Shown here: positions 9,665 to 18,182 of the stretch, one piece after another
How positions within the stretch are numbered: position 1 is the stretch's first letter
Layout of the letters: every line of letters starts with the position of its first letter
Assembly (NCBI RefSeq): GCF_014203395.1
Contig: NZ_JACHIW010000002.1
Span: 744,001 to 808,000, forward strand
DNA length: 64,000 nucleotides
DNA from: Saccharopolyspora phatthalungensis
GTDB lineage: Bacteria; Actinomycetota; Actinomycetes; Mycobacteriales; Pseudonocardiaceae
Direction: 5' to 3'
Made by a program: the position numbers and the translations under genes
Notes under the pieces: generated by a model
What the model was told of the DNA's origin: nothing
Seen by the model: the letters and a program-made list of their open reading frames with translations, nothing else
The model's database searches: none

Positions 9665-11054
9665 TTACTTCACGTTCATGCCATTTTCCGGCACCGATAC
9701 CACACCCAGTGAGAAGCACTTGCCGAGCCCGCGGCGTAGAATGCATTAGGGAAACCGCTGTTTCGGAAGTGTCATAGCCGAAGCTTAGGCCCAAGTCGGG
9801 TATGCGCGCAAGTGGCGGAATGTCGTTAGCCCGGACATCCGTGGACGGACGCCATCTTTTACCGGTAACGCGTCTTGCAAATGGAGTCGGCCGGATTTGC
9901 TGGAAACTTCAACAACCGGTGGCGTATTGTACCAAGTGTCCGGTTCTTTGCCTATCGTTCCGCCTTCACGCTGGACCAACGGGGCGCTGGCGACCTCGCC
10001 CCGGACACCCGCTCCGGCGCTGGGACAAATTCGCGTCAGCAAAGTCGACTTGGCGCCGGATTCGCATTTCCGGGTCGGCGCAACCAGGCCGCAACCTTTC
10101 GGACACCAGGCGTCGACCCGGAACCCCACGGGCCGGTATCGTTCGTCCACGTGGTGGACGAACAAAATCAACATCCGCTCATTGCCCGGAATGCGCGGCC
10201 ATCGGCGCGTGCAATTCGCACGCGAACAATGCCACATATCGCGGACCCACGGAGAATTGCGTTTGAATTCACGAGCAGGCGCCGATCAATTCCGACGAGA
10301 AGAGATCCATCGCAATAGGATCGGTGCGCCCTGGGCAAGATGACCACGTGCCGCATCTTCACCCGGAAAACTCCGTACGCCGATTCGCCGGAAAGCAACG
10401 AAGGAAATTGCCGTAGGCATTCTGGAAAGGTGCGAAGATCAACGGCGAGTTCCGCTCGCAGGCCCGGCCGCAGTAGTACCGGCCGAGCACATCGCACACG
10501 GACTTGGCCGCACTTCGGACCTCGCCGAGGCGGTGGAGACGTAGCCGTCCACCGCCTCGGCGATCCCCTGACAGCCGACGCACTCCTGGCCCTTCTGCCT
10601 GGCAAAGACGTCGCAGCCCGCCCGGAGGGACGGCGGACACCGCGGACCACATCGGGGTCCGCGACGGCTCGGGGCTCCCGGGAACCGGCCCCGCCCGGAC
10701 GGTCCGCGCATGCGCGGATGTCAAGATCGGCAACGAGTCGATGCAAACAGGGACGGTTGCCGAGTGCGCTATTTTCGGGCAACCGACGAGGGGCGACGCG
10801 GTCGGCAAGATTGATCCAGCGACGAGCAGAGGGCGGATAGCTCGTCCTGGCCGAGCAAATTTTCGTTTCCCATTCGGGGATGCACAAGACAAGGGCGGAT
10901 TGTCCTTCGTGGATCAAGCCAGCACCCACAGATCGGAACCTTCGGGCAGGAAATCATGCCCGAACGACTCGTTCGCATCCACACTCCTTGCGGAAACGCA
11001 CCGGGCAAAAACTCGATCGGTGCACAATGCGCAACACCGGCCGGGCAACTTCGC
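9665..11054. other. 1.4-kb stretch without an intact gene
   Basis: The long open frames here overlap on both strands and none resembles a family over its length. GC content is visibly lower than in neighbouring genes. Two minus-strand patches have coding-like third positions: 10060-10160, with a four-Cys stretch (WCPKGCGLVAPTRKCESG), and 10360-10640, listed separately. The area also holds the promoter of the SARP gene. It looks like decayed DNA between two expressed blocks. Confidence 0.4.
10359..10640 (-). pseudogene. Possible frameshifted Cys-rich gene remnant
   Basis: On the minus strand, G/C-rich third positions run through one frame (FARQKGQECVGCQGIAEAVD, then GYVSTASA) and then continue in another (SVCDVLGRYYCGRACERNSP, then LIFAPFQNAYGNFL). 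This is what a single indel near 10510 would give. The joined reading has three CxxC/Cys clusters. No family recognised. It may be a decayed remnant or simply chance; confidence is low. Confidence 0.3.
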
Positions 11055-11309
11055 TCAAGCCCGCTGGTCGTCAGGTCCGTCCGCGAACGGGTCGTCGACC
11101 GAGGCCGTGAGGCGGTAATCGATCCGCACGTCGCGGTAGGTCACCCCGGCCGCCACGCGACGGGGAAGGCCTACTCGGTCGGCGGACGACTCGCCCTGCG
11201 CCGTGCCGAGGAATTCCACCCGAACGTCAGGTTCCGCCTGGAAGCGCAGTCGCCGCGCTCGCACGGTCGCGTGGAAGCCGATGTCGTGCGCACCGTCCGA
11301 TGAGCTCAT
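11055..11309 (-). CDS. Small hypothetical protein, second gene of a two-gene operon
   Basis: The 84-residue product begins MSSSDGAHDIGFHATVRARR and reads as a small beta-rich protein (ATVRARRLRFQAEPDVRVEF, then GVTYRDVRIDYRLTA). Its ATG overlaps the stop of the upstream repeat-rich gene by four bases (11306-11309), so the two are translationally coupled. Family unknown. Alternating charged/hydrophobic strands suggest a structural or envelope-associated partner of the upstream protein, but that is inference only. Confidence 0.55.
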   Translation of the reverse strand: MSSSDGAHDIGFHATVRARRLRFQAEPDVRVEFLGTAQGESSADRVGLPRRVAAGVTYRDVRIDYRLTASVDDPFADGPDDQRA

Positions 11310-12220
11310 GACGACCGGCCCCTGTTGCCGCTCGGATCCGATCGGGGCGGCGGTTTGCGCCGGGGTTTGCCGTCGGCCGGACGTCGCCTCTCCTCCCGCT
11401 CGACGACGCGGCTGGGCCTCGGCCGTTCTTCCCCCGCGCCGCCGCGGTCCGCAGACTCGTCTTCGCCTTTGCGCCCGCCCACTGCTCTGCCCGCGCCATG
11501 TCCTACGTCCCGCGCTGCCTCGCCGACACCCCCCACGGCTCCGCCGGCACCCCGGCCGACTTCCTTCGCGGCTTCACCCGCACCACGCCCCACCTCGCCC
11601 ACGGCGTCGCCGGCACCCCGCCCAACGGATTCAACGGACTTCGCCGCGCCAGTACCGACTTCCTCGACCGCCTCACCGACCCCGCCGCCGAGGTCTTCGA
11701 CCGCCTCACGGGCTCCTCGCCCGACCTCGCTGACAGCCTCGCCGGCCCCCCGCAGGGCGGGCTCCACGCTGCGCACCGCCTGCTCGATGATCTGCGGGTT
11801 GCGGTCGATCGTGGTCAGCACGCGTTCCAGAATCCGGGCAACCGTGTCGAGCCGGACCTTGAGCAGCGCCTCGGCCTGCACGCCGGAAATGGTCAGCGAT
11901 ACCCGCCCCAGCGCAACGTCCGCCCCGACGTTGAGCTTGACCAGGTCCAGCACCTCGGCCTGCAACGACACCCGCGCCCGGAGATCTTCGACCTCGACCT
12001 TGATCTCTTCCACGGAAAGGTTCGGCACGTCCAGCAGCACATCGGGCTCGGCACCGGCCGCGGCTAGCTCTGCCTCGGAAATCTCGTCCTCAGCCACTTC
12101 TGCACTTTGAGGTGGCTCGTCGTCAGGCTCGCGCCGACCACCGACCTCGTCGCCGTCCGGTGCCCTCACACGATCACCTACTCCGTCCGGTGCGTGGCAG
12201 TCAGACCGTCTGGGGCTCAC
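11306..12220 (-). CDS. Hypothetical protein with conserved amphipathic core and Gly/Ala/Val tandem repeats
   Basis: The 304-residue protein has an acidic N-terminus, a conserved block at about residues 60-145 (LLDVPNLSVEEIKVEVEDL, then ARVSLQAEVLDLVKLNVGAD and LTISGVQAEALLKVRL), then about 100 residues of short repeats (EVGRGAGEA, EVGRGAREA and variants). A basic Arg/Pro-rich tail ends it. I recall similar blocks in uncharacterised actinomycete proteins sometimes found near gas-vesicle or stress genes, but the gvp cluster here is 9 kb away. The repeats should form an amphipathic helix that could coat a membrane or surface. GTG 12220 follows GGAGG at close spacing; GTG starts further in are possible. 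Confidence 0.65.
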   Translation of the reverse strand: MSPRRSDCHAPDGVGDRVRAPDGDEVGGRREPDDEPPQSAEVAEDEISEAELAAAGAEPDVLLDVPNLSVEEIKVEVEDLRARVSLQAEVLDLVKLNVGADVALGRVSLTISGVQAEALLKVRLDTVARILERVLTTIDRNPQIIEQAVRSVEPALRGAGEAVSEVGRGAREAVEDLGGGVGEAVEEVGTGAAKSVESVGRGAGDAVGEVGRGAGEAAKEVGRGAGGAVGGVGEAARDVGHGAGRAVGGRKGEDESADRGGAGEERPRPSRVVEREERRRPADGKPRRKPPPRSDPSGNRGRSS

Positions 12221-12331
12221 CCTCCGCCTCCGGCCGCGTCCCTGTCTTGGGCCTTTCGACTCCCCGACTTGCCGTTGAGCTGATCCGTGGGGGAGAAACC
12301 CGGTGCATGCAGCCGGCAGCGGAGACCAAGA

Positions 12332-13366
12332 TCAGCCGCCGATGTAGGACATCTCCACCTTGCGGGCCCGGTTGGCTTCGGTGGTGCGCAACTCGGAGTA
12401 CCTGTCGGTGCGGCGACCCCAGATCGCCTGGATGCGGCGTTCCAGTTCGGCGTCGTCGGCCCCGCCGCGCACCAATGCGCGCAGGTCGTGCCCGCGGGCG
12501 GCGAAAAGGCAGGTGAACAGCTCGCCCTGGGCGCTCAGCCGGGCCCGGGTGCAGGTCCGGCAGAACGGCTCGGTGACCGAGGCGATGATGCCGACCTCGC
12601 CGCGGCCGTCCCGGTAGCGGTAGCGCTGGGCCACCTCCCCGGGGTAGTCGGAGTCCACCGGTTCGACCGGCCATCTGGCGTGCAGACGGTCGACGATCTC
12701 GCGGGCGGGCACGACGTCGTCCATCCGCCATCCGTTGGTGGTGCCTACGTCCATGTACTCGATGAACCGCACCGTGTAGCCGTGCGCGCGACCGAACTCG
12801 GCCAGTTCGAGGAGGTCCGCACCGTCGTTCATGCCCCGCTTGACCACGGTGTTGATCTTGATCGGCGCCAGGCCCACTTCCTCGGCGGTGGCGATGCCCT
12901 GCAGGATCCGGGACAGCGGCACCCGCGTGTCGCTGATCCGCGCGAACCGGTCCGCATCCAGCGAGTCGAGGCTGACCGTCACCCGCGAAAGGCCCGCGTC
13001 GCGCAATGCCCGTGCCTGAGCGGCCAGCAGCGAGGCGTTCGTGGTGAGCGCGAGGTCGTCGATCCCGTCGACCTCCGTCAGCATCGCCACCAGCTTGTCG
13101 AGCTGGCGGCGCAGCAGGGGTTCCCCACCGGTCAGCCGGATCTTCCGCACGCCCTGGCGGGAAAAGGCCCGCACCAGCCTGGTGATCTCCTCGAAGGTCA
13201 GCAGCTCCGAGCGCGGCAGGAACACGTGATCCGGGCCGAAGACCTCCCTGGGCATGCAGTACCGGCAGCGGAAGTTGCACCGGTCGGTCACGGAGATCCG
13301 CAGATCCCGCAGCCACCGGCCGAATCGGTCCGGTGCTTGACTGTCGGCGTACCTGGCGTCGTGCAT
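12332..13366 (-). CDS. moaA: GTP 3',8-cyclase MoaA (molybdenum cofactor biosynthesis)
   Basis: MoaA uses radical SAM chemistry to convert GTP to 3',8-cyclo-GTP, the first committed step of molybdopterin synthesis. The 344-residue sequence has the N-terminal [4Fe-4S] motif CNFRCRYC (DLRISVTDRCNFRCRYCMP), RLTGGEPLLR, the second cluster in CRTCTRARLSAQGELFTC, and the C-terminal double glycine (MSYIGG) needed for activity. ATG 13366 is chosen because GGAGGCGGG precedes it; the frame extends to 13426 without similarity. No other moa gene is adjacent, so the pathway is scattered or this copy serves a specific molybdoenzyme elsewhere. Confidence 0.95.
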   Translation of the reverse strand: MHDARYADSQAPDRFGRWLRDLRISVTDRCNFRCRYCMPREVFGPDHVFLPRSELLTFEEITRLVRAFSRQGVRKIRLTGGEPLLRRQLDKLVAMLTEVDGIDDLALTTNASLLAAQARALRDAGLSRVTVSLDSLDADRFARISDTRVPLSRILQGIATAEEVGLAPIKINTVVKRGMNDGADLLELAEFGRAHGYTVRFIEYMDVGTTNGWRMDDVVPAREIVDRLHARWPVEPVDSDYPGEVAQRYRYRDGRGEVGIIASVTEPFCRTCTRARLSAQGELFTCLFAARGHDLRALVRGGADDAELERRIQAIWGRRTDRYSELRTTEANRARKVEMSYIGG

Positions 13367-13453
13367 CCCGCCTCCAGGATGGAAGCTCAACCTTTGATGG
13401 TGCTCCCGCCACGGGTTCCCGGGCAACAGCGCCGCGATCGCGGAAACGGTAGC

Positions 13454-13468
13454 CCCCGGCGGCCGGGG
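13454..13468. terminator. Hairpin at the 3' end of the serine protease gene
   Basis: CCCCGG-CGG-CCGGGG lies directly beyond the TAA stop (13469-13471) of the protease gene. It is a short, very stable stem without a strong T-tract, consistent with a GC-rich terminator. Confidence 0.5.
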
Positions 13469-14302
13469 TTACGAGAGTGTCAGCGGACCGCGGAAGGTCT
13501 GCGTGCCCGTTGTCAACGAAACGTTCTTAAGTGACGAGTGCGCACGGAGATAATTTAGTTCTCGGGCGAGGTCACCGGCATTGTTGCTGCCGGCGTTGGA
13601 CGAGATGTTCAAAGTGGACAGGACGCCCACCGCGCGGCCTGCGGAATCCAGCACGGCGCTCCCGGAATCACCCGGGATACCTGGTGTGACGGTGACGATG
13701 GTGTGACTCCACCCGCCGCCGGTGTCGCCGAGGGACGTGCCCTGCTTGGCGTTCAGGTCACTGGCTCCGGCTCGCAACTGCGAGCTGCCGTAAGACACGA
13801 CCACCTCGCCCTGCCGCAGCCCCTCGGTGTTCAGGCCGCTGGGACCGCCCCAGAACGCCAGGCTCGGGTTGACCTTCCCGACGTCGGCCGGATCGAGTTC
13901 GACCAGTGCGAAATCGTTGTAGGCGCAGGCGTTGGCGTCCTTCTCCTTGACCGCCTGCATGGTCAGCCACGAGCTGTAGGCCAGCACTCCCTGCTTGCTC
14001 GCCCCGGTGACCTTCACCTTGGTACCGATGGGCAGCGACGACGAGGTGCAACCGTTGACCTGATCGGCATTGGTGGCGGCGGCGGCGCAATGCGCGGCCT
14101 GCCCGAGATACACCTTCGACCCGCTCGTGAACACGAAGTTCGAGGTGCACTGCGCGGAGTTGGTCACGGTCTGCACACCGGGATGCACGGCCGCGCTGGA
14201 CGCAGCCGCCCAGTCCGGGCCCGCCGATGCAGACCCGGCAACCGCCAGAAAGGCGACGCAGACCAACGAAGTCACCGGGCCGAGGCGCGTTCTCACGATC
14301 AC
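13469..14302 (-). CDS. Secreted trypsin-like (S1) serine protease
   Basis: The 277-residue protein has a signal peptide (hydrophobic PVTSLVCVAFLAVAGSASA, cleavage after ASA) and the S1 triad: His in GQAAHCAA, Asp in YNDFALVEL and Ser in GIPGDSGSAVL. Four or more cysteines (QCTSNF, AHC, NGCTSS, NACAY) suggest disulfides in an extracellular enzyme. Length and motif order match small actinomycete chymotrypsin-fold exoproteases. Start: GTG 14302 has GGAGG five bases upstream; the frame runs to 14332. A substrate cannot be predicted. It is transcribed away from moaA's direction of start, with its own hairpin at 13454. Confidence 0.85.
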   Translation of the reverse strand: MIVRTRLGPVTSLVCVAFLAVAGSASAGPDWAAASSAAVHPGVQTVTNSAQCTSNFVFTSGSKVYLGQAAHCAAAATNADQVNGCTSSSLPIGTKVKVTGASKQGVLAYSSWLTMQAVKEKDANACAYNDFALVELDPADVGKVNPSLAFWGGPSGLNTEGLRQGEVVVSYGSSQLRAGASDLNAKQGTSLGDTGGGWSHTIVTVTPGIPGDSGSAVLDSAGRAVGVLSTLNISSNAGSNNAGDLARELNYLRAHSSLKNVSLTTGTQTFRGPLTLS

Positions 14303-14339
14303 GGCATCCTCCCGGAACAATTGAGAACCCATGCCGTAA

Positions 14340-14711
14340 CTAAGGCTGGCAGCGAGGCGCGAACACCCCGACCGATCCCTGATACCACAAGCCGCCGCCC
14401 GGGGCGATGCCGATCACGACGCCGTGCCCGTCGCCGCGCAGGAAGACCGGCTTCGAGGCCGTCATGCGGGGCCGCGCGTGGTTATTCGTCCGCCAGGGCA
14501 GCTTCACCGGCAACTGGTGCGGGTCGGGCATGGCGGCGCGGCCCCACGACTGCTGCGGGCCATCGCGCGTCTCACCGAGCACACGGGTCGTCGGCCGGAC
14601 CGCTCCTGCTGGTGCGGTCTTTTCGCTCCCCTGCAACGGAATCCGGCTTTTCCGGACATGCGGGGCGCGGGCGCCGCATGACCCCGCGCGCCTAAATGAG
14701 GCCGATGGCAC
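14340..14711 (-). CDS. Hypothetical protein upstream of the protease
   Basis: The C-terminal half of this 123-residue frame has strongly G/C-biased third positions through HQLPVKLPWRTNNHARPRMT and FLRGDGHGVVIGIAPGGGLW, which argues for genuine coding. The N-terminal third (MPSASFRRAGSCGARAP) is weaker, so the real start may be the GTG inside RPTTRVLGET. No family recognised, no membrane segment. It ends 38 bases before the protease start, on the same strand, so the two could be co-transcribed. Confidence 0.4.
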   Translation of the reverse strand: MPSASFRRAGSCGARAPHVRKSRIPLQGSEKTAPAGAVRPTTRVLGETRDGPQQSWGRAAMPDPHQLPVKLPWRTNNHARPRMTASKPVFLRGDGHGVVIGIAPGGGLWYQGSVGVFAPRCQP

Positions 14712-14998
14712 ACGGTGACCAACGATGCGAGAACGCGCGCATCACGACGCGATAACCAAACGCCGAAGGTGTCGTTGGTTGACTGAAAGCAACTTGACAA
14801 AGTCACTGACCGCCGCCCCTTTTCGACCGGAATTCATGTTTTCCGAAAGCTGGAGCGTGTCGGTTCTTCCGCGGATGCGGCGGATACACTCCCCGAGCCC
14901 TCAGCCCACCGGCGGGGTTTTGCACCGACAAGAACGAAAGACCGGACCATGCCGCCTTCCCGCGCCCAGGTGGTGTGCGCCGGTCAGATCGGAGCGAC

Positions 14999-15445
14999 GT
15001 GGGCTGCTCCCACACCGATGGATGTCCTCTCTTTCCACTGCTCAATGCGAGCCTGCGCAACTGGCGCGACTACTACTGCGACACCGAGGACCGCTGGCTC
15101 GACTGTGCTCGATACCAGCTGGCAGTGACCGGCCGACCGGTACCGATCTCGCTACTGCCGAACGGCCGCGACGCTCAGCACCTCAAAGACGTCGCCGCCA
15201 ACCGATCCGCCGCGGCCGCGAGCCGGACGCCGCGCCCGCCGCGGCCCGAGCCACCGCAGGCCACCGCCTGGTTCGATCCCGCACCGAAACCCGAACCGGC
15301 CCAGCCGTTCGCGCCGCCGCCCGCACCGGTTCCGAAGCCCCCGGGGAGCTCACCGGCCCGATCAACGCCGCTCGCGCGGCAAGCGCAGCGTTCGAGGCGC
15401 CGTTGGTGGAGGCGACTCGCCGATTGGATGAGAGGCCCCGCATGA
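14999..15445 (+). CDS. Small four-Cys protein coupled to YeeE/YedE transport genes
   Basis: From GTG 14999 (GGAG just upstream; GTG 14975 also possible) the protein starts CSHTDGCPLFPLLN and continues NWRDYYCDTEDRWLDCARYQ, then VPISLLPNG. This C-x5-C...YC...CARY pattern recurs in small actinobacterial proteins and could bind a metal or Fe-S centre. The second half is a Pro/Arg-rich low-complexity tail. Its TGA overlaps the ATG of the first transporter half (ATGA at 15442), so it is translationally coupled. A role in sulfur or thiosulfate handling beside the transporter is inferred from position. Confidence 0.65.
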   Translation: MGCSHTDGCPLFPLLNASLRNWRDYYCDTEDRWLDCARYQLAVTGRPVPISLLPNGRDAQHLKDVAANRSAAAASRTPRPPRPEPPQATAWFDPAPKPEPAQPFAPPPAPVPKPPGSSPARSTPLARQAQRSRRRWWRRLADWMRGPA

Positions 15446-16083
15446 GCGACTACTGGCCCTGGTGGCAAGGCGCCGTCGCGCTCGCCCTGGTCACCATCAA
15501 CTACACCCTCACCACTGACCGATCGTTAGGGGTGTCCTCGGCGTGGGATCGCGTCTTGCACTGGCGCACCGAACGACGCATAGAACGGCTGGACGCACAG
15601 TTCACCGATGACCGTGCCCTCGCCAGGGCTCTCGCGGCGGCCACCGCCGAAGAGTTCGGCGAGCACCCGGGAGTGCCGACGGAGCCCGACGACGCGCAGG
15701 CACCTGAAAACGTTGGGCCCACGGCACGTGCACAAGCCGAGACCGCCGGCCTGCGACCGGCGCCGCTGATCACCCAGGCCGCCCTGCTCCTGTCGATTTT
15801 CGTCGGCGGATGGGCCGCGGCGGTCACCGCCGGCCGGTTCGAGCTCCGGTTCGACATGGGCCAGGGCTTCCGCGAACTCGTCACCGCCGACCCGGCCGTC
15901 ATGATCGGCGTGTTGTTCGGGGGAGGCATACTCGTCGGTTTCGGCACCCGCCTCGCTGGCGGGTGCAGCTCCGGCCACGGCCTGAGCGGCTGCGGCCGAC
16001 TGCGGCCGGTCAGCATCGTCGCCACCGCCGTCTTCTTCGGTACTGCGGTCCTCGTTTCGTTCCTGCTGTGGAAGGTGATCTGA
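15442..16083 (+). CDS. YeeE/YedE-family sulfur transport protein, first half
   Basis: The 213-residue membrane protein starts MSDYWPWWQGAVALALVTIN. After a charged cytoplasmic region (about 35-110) it has membrane segments around AALLLSIFVGGWAAAVTAG, IGVLFGGGILVGFGTRLAGG and VATAVFFGTAVLVSFLLW. The signature GGCSSGHGLSGCG holds the conserved cysteine that carries thiosulfate through YeeE. The large insert between the first and second membrane segments is unusual. It overlaps the next gene by one base (TGATG), so both halves form an operon and probably one transporter, as in split YeeE/YedE pairs. Confidence 0.85.
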   Translation: MSDYWPWWQGAVALALVTINYTLTTDRSLGVSSAWDRVLHWRTERRIERLDAQFTDDRALARALAAATAEEFGEHPGVPTEPDDAQAPENVGPTARAQAETAGLRPAPLITQAALLLSIFVGGWAAAVTAGRFELRFDMGQGFRELVTADPAVMIGVLFGGGILVGFGTRLAGGCSSGHGLSGCGRLRPVSIVATAVFFGTAVLVSFLLWKVI

Positions 16084-16499
16084 TGCGTACCCGCGGCGCG
16101 GTTCTCGTCACCAACATCATCACCGGGCTGGCCCTCGGCTACACCGTCACCAACATCGGATTCGGCGACTACGGCGAGCTCAACCGCATGTTCACCTTCC
16201 GGGATCCGCGCATGCTCCTTGCCTTCGCCGCCGCGGTCGCGATCATCGTGGTGGTCTTCGCCCTGGTGGGCGTCCGCCGCACACCGGGGCGCATCCACGC
16301 CGGCGTGATCCCCGGCGCGGTGCTCTTCGGCACCGGCTGGGCGATCTCGGGTGGCTGCCCGGCGATCCCGATCATCCAGCTCGCCAGCGGATACCTCCCC
16401 GCCCTCGTCACGATCGCCGGCGTCGTCGTCGGCATCTGGCTCTGCCGCTGGGCCAACGCCAGGTACTTCCGCCTGGACCGCGGATCCTGTGGGCTGTAG
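16083..16499 (+). CDS. YeeE/YedE-family sulfur transport protein, second half
   Basis: This 138-residue protein starts at the ATG overlapping the previous stop. It has four to five hydrophobic segments (VLVTNIITGLALGYTVTN, LLAFAAAVAIIVVVFALVG, GVIPGAVLFGTGWAI, ALVTIAGVVVGIWLC) and the family cysteine motif SGGCPAIPIIQLASG. With the preceding gene it would supply the two pseudo-symmetric halves of a YeeE-type pore for uptake of thiosulfate or a related sulfur compound. The substrate is inferred from family. Confidence 0.85.
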   Translation: MRTRGAVLVTNIITGLALGYTVTNIGFGDYGELNRMFTFRDPRMLLAFAAAVAIIVVVFALVGVRRTPGRIHAGVIPGAVLFGTGWAISGGCPAIPIIQLASGYLPALVTIAGVVVGIWLCRWANARYFRLDRGSCGL

Positions 16500-16544
16500 C
16501 GGTCTCCCGCCGGCGCGCTTGGCGCGGTCGCGGACCTTTTCGCG

Positions 16545-17282
16545 CTATTTGGCGGGACGGGACCTCTGAGCCGCCAGACGGATGGCAAGCAGGAACGCGA
16601 TCCAGGCTCCGCCGAGGGCGTAGCCCGCCAGGACGTCGGTGAGCCAGTGAGCCCCGAGGTAGATCCGGGACACACCGACGACCAGCACGATGAGCGAGGC
16701 GGCGACGAGCGTGGCGGCGCGGGCGCGGGGTGGGTAAGTGCGCGTCAGCACGAGCGCCAGCATGCCCCAGGTCGCGATCGCCTGGGTGGCGTGGCCGGAT
16801 GGGTAGGCGGCTCCGCCGGCTTGGGTGATCAGCTCGGCCACCGGCGGGCGAGGCCGGTCGATGACGGCCTTGATGGTCGTGTACAGGGCAACGCCTCCGA
16901 GGTAGGCGGCCCAGATCTCGACGGCCGCCCGCACCGCGCCTCGTGTCGCCAGGAGGAACGCGGTGGCCACCAACAGGATCGGGACGAGGACGACGCCGGA
17001 TCCCAGCCAGGTCACGACCTGCATTCCCGCGGACAGCCAGTAGGTGCGGTGGGCCACCGCGAAACCCTCGACCACGGGGTCCAGCCGAGCGGTTCCCGCC
17101 CGTTCGACGACGTCGTCAGTCAGTCCGGCCAACAGCCATGCTCCGGTCCCGCCGAGCAGCACTGCGGCGCTGAACCCGGAGGAGGCATGCGGATCGGGCC
17201 GCCCCGTGCGCAAATCCACCTGAGCCGTGAGGTGTCGGCGGGGCGGCTGGGTCCAGCGGTGTCGTTCCGTCATCGTCTCCAT
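16545..17282 (-). CDS. PAP2-family membrane phosphatase
   Basis: The integral membrane protein (about 245 residues) has five to six hydrophobic helices and the acid-phosphatase signature in order: KAVIDRPRP, YPSGHATQ and SRIYLGAHWLTDV. It acts on lipid phosphates such as undecaprenyl pyrophosphate, phosphatidate or phosphatidylglycerophosphate, with the active site facing outside. ATG 17282 and ATG 17273 are both plausible (GGAG precedes the latter); the open frame to 17369 adds unlikely sequence. It is convergent with the sulfur transporter, 45 bases apart. The exact substrate cannot be told. Confidence 0.85.
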   Translation of the reverse strand: METMTERHRWTQPPRRHLTAQVDLRTGRPDPHASSGFSAAVLLGGTGAWLLAGLTDDVVERAGTARLDPVVEGFAVAHRTYWLSAGMQVVTWLGSGVVLVPILLVATAFLLATRGAVRAAVEIWAAYLGGVALYTTIKAVIDRPRPPVAELITQAGGAAYPSGHATQAIATWGMLALVLTRTYPPRARAATLVAASLIVLVVGVSRIYLGAHWLTDVLAGYALGGAWIAFLLAIRLAAQRSRPAK

Positions 17283-17395
17283 CCCCGCATCGGCGATCGC
17301 GAACGCGCACGCAGACTGATCTCGACCGCGCGGTGCGGACGGCAGCAGCCCGGGCCCAGGGCTCGACAATGGCGGCGGCCACGCGGGCGAGGTAG

Positions 17396-17521
17396 ATCAA
17401 CCGTATCGCGAGCGCCGACAAGGACGTGCTGCTGGTCGGCACGGGACGACGTGCCCCGACCGACACGGAGAAGGCCGAACTGGACGAGCTGGCCGCGAGA
17501 CTCCCGCTCGTCCTCGGGTGA
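17396..17521 (+). pseudogene. C-terminal fragment of a lost gene
   Basis: A start-less frame immediately after an in-frame TAG has near-perfect G/C third-position bias and reads ASADKDVLLVGTGRRAPTDT, then EKAELDELAARLPLVLG and TGA. It looks like the last 40 residues of a real protein whose 5' part is gone. I do not recognise the family. Confidence 0.4.
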
Positions 17522-17577
17522 TCGGCTGGCCGCACGGGGCCTTCGGCGCGGGCTGATCCCGCTGTCCTGCTTCGATG

Positions 17578-17940
17578 TCAGGAGCGCGTGCTGATCCAGT
17601 GCCAGGCATGGCGCAGCAGGGCGCGGAAACGGCCTTCTCCTGTTCGCCGGGAGGAGGCCCTGTTGCGCTTGGCGACGGCCGTTTCGCTGTACTCCCGGAG
17701 ATCTTCGCGGCCGACCGACAGCAGCGCGCCGCGTTCGTGCAACTCCGCGATCTGGTCCGCGTCGGCGAACAGGTGGCGACCGAAAAGTGGCATTTCTTGG
17801 ATGATCAAGCCCTCGAAGATGTCCATCGGCAGGTCGGCGACCACGCGTTCCACGACACCCACCCGTGCACCGGTGTGATCGAAGACCGGCGTGCCTTCGT
17901 CGAGGGCAAGGTATGCGATGGGACGGCCCAGGTCCTCCAC
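17578..17940 (-). CDS. PRC-barrel domain protein
   Basis: The 120-residue soluble protein begins with a PRC-barrel-like beta fold (AYLALDEGTPVFDHTGARVG, then VVERVVADLPMDIFEGLII) and ends in a basic helical tail. PRC-barrel proteins of this size in actinomycetes are often stress-associated or RNA/membrane-associated, but the function is not established. GTG 17940 is the only sensible start; the Shine-Dalgarno is weak (AAAGAG). It is divergent from the L,D-transpeptidase gene. Confidence 0.7.
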   Translation of the reverse strand: MEDLGRPIAYLALDEGTPVFDHTGARVGVVERVVADLPMDIFEGLIIQEMPLFGRHLFADADQIAELHERGALLSVGREDLREYSETAVAKRNRASSRRTGEGRFRALLRHAWHWISTRS

Positions 17941-18182
17941 GGCTCTTTAGGCTACGCCCGAATCGCTCGTGCGCCCGAGGAGCGTCCGCCACGCGCTCGC
18001 GGGCCGTCGAGGGGCCGCCATCGCCCGGGAAGGAAGCAGTGCGTGCAGGTTCGTGCGCTTCGCACGGCAACCTAGACTTCGCGCAGCTGCTCAACATGCC
18101 GCCGCCCAGCGGGAGCGCATGATCACCGACGCGGATAATCCCCTTGCGAAGCTGGACAATAAGCTGGCGGCGAGGTGAGCTG

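Noticed and set aside
14725..16083. 452-residue plus-strand frame running into the YeeE gene
   Set aside because: Only the last 213 residues show family features. The upstream part overlaps the better-supported Cys-rich gene in another frame and is Arg/Pro-rich.
16647..17594. 315-residue plus-strand frame antisense to the PAP2 gene
   Set aside because: The minus-strand PAP2 motifs are complete; this frame is a shadow.
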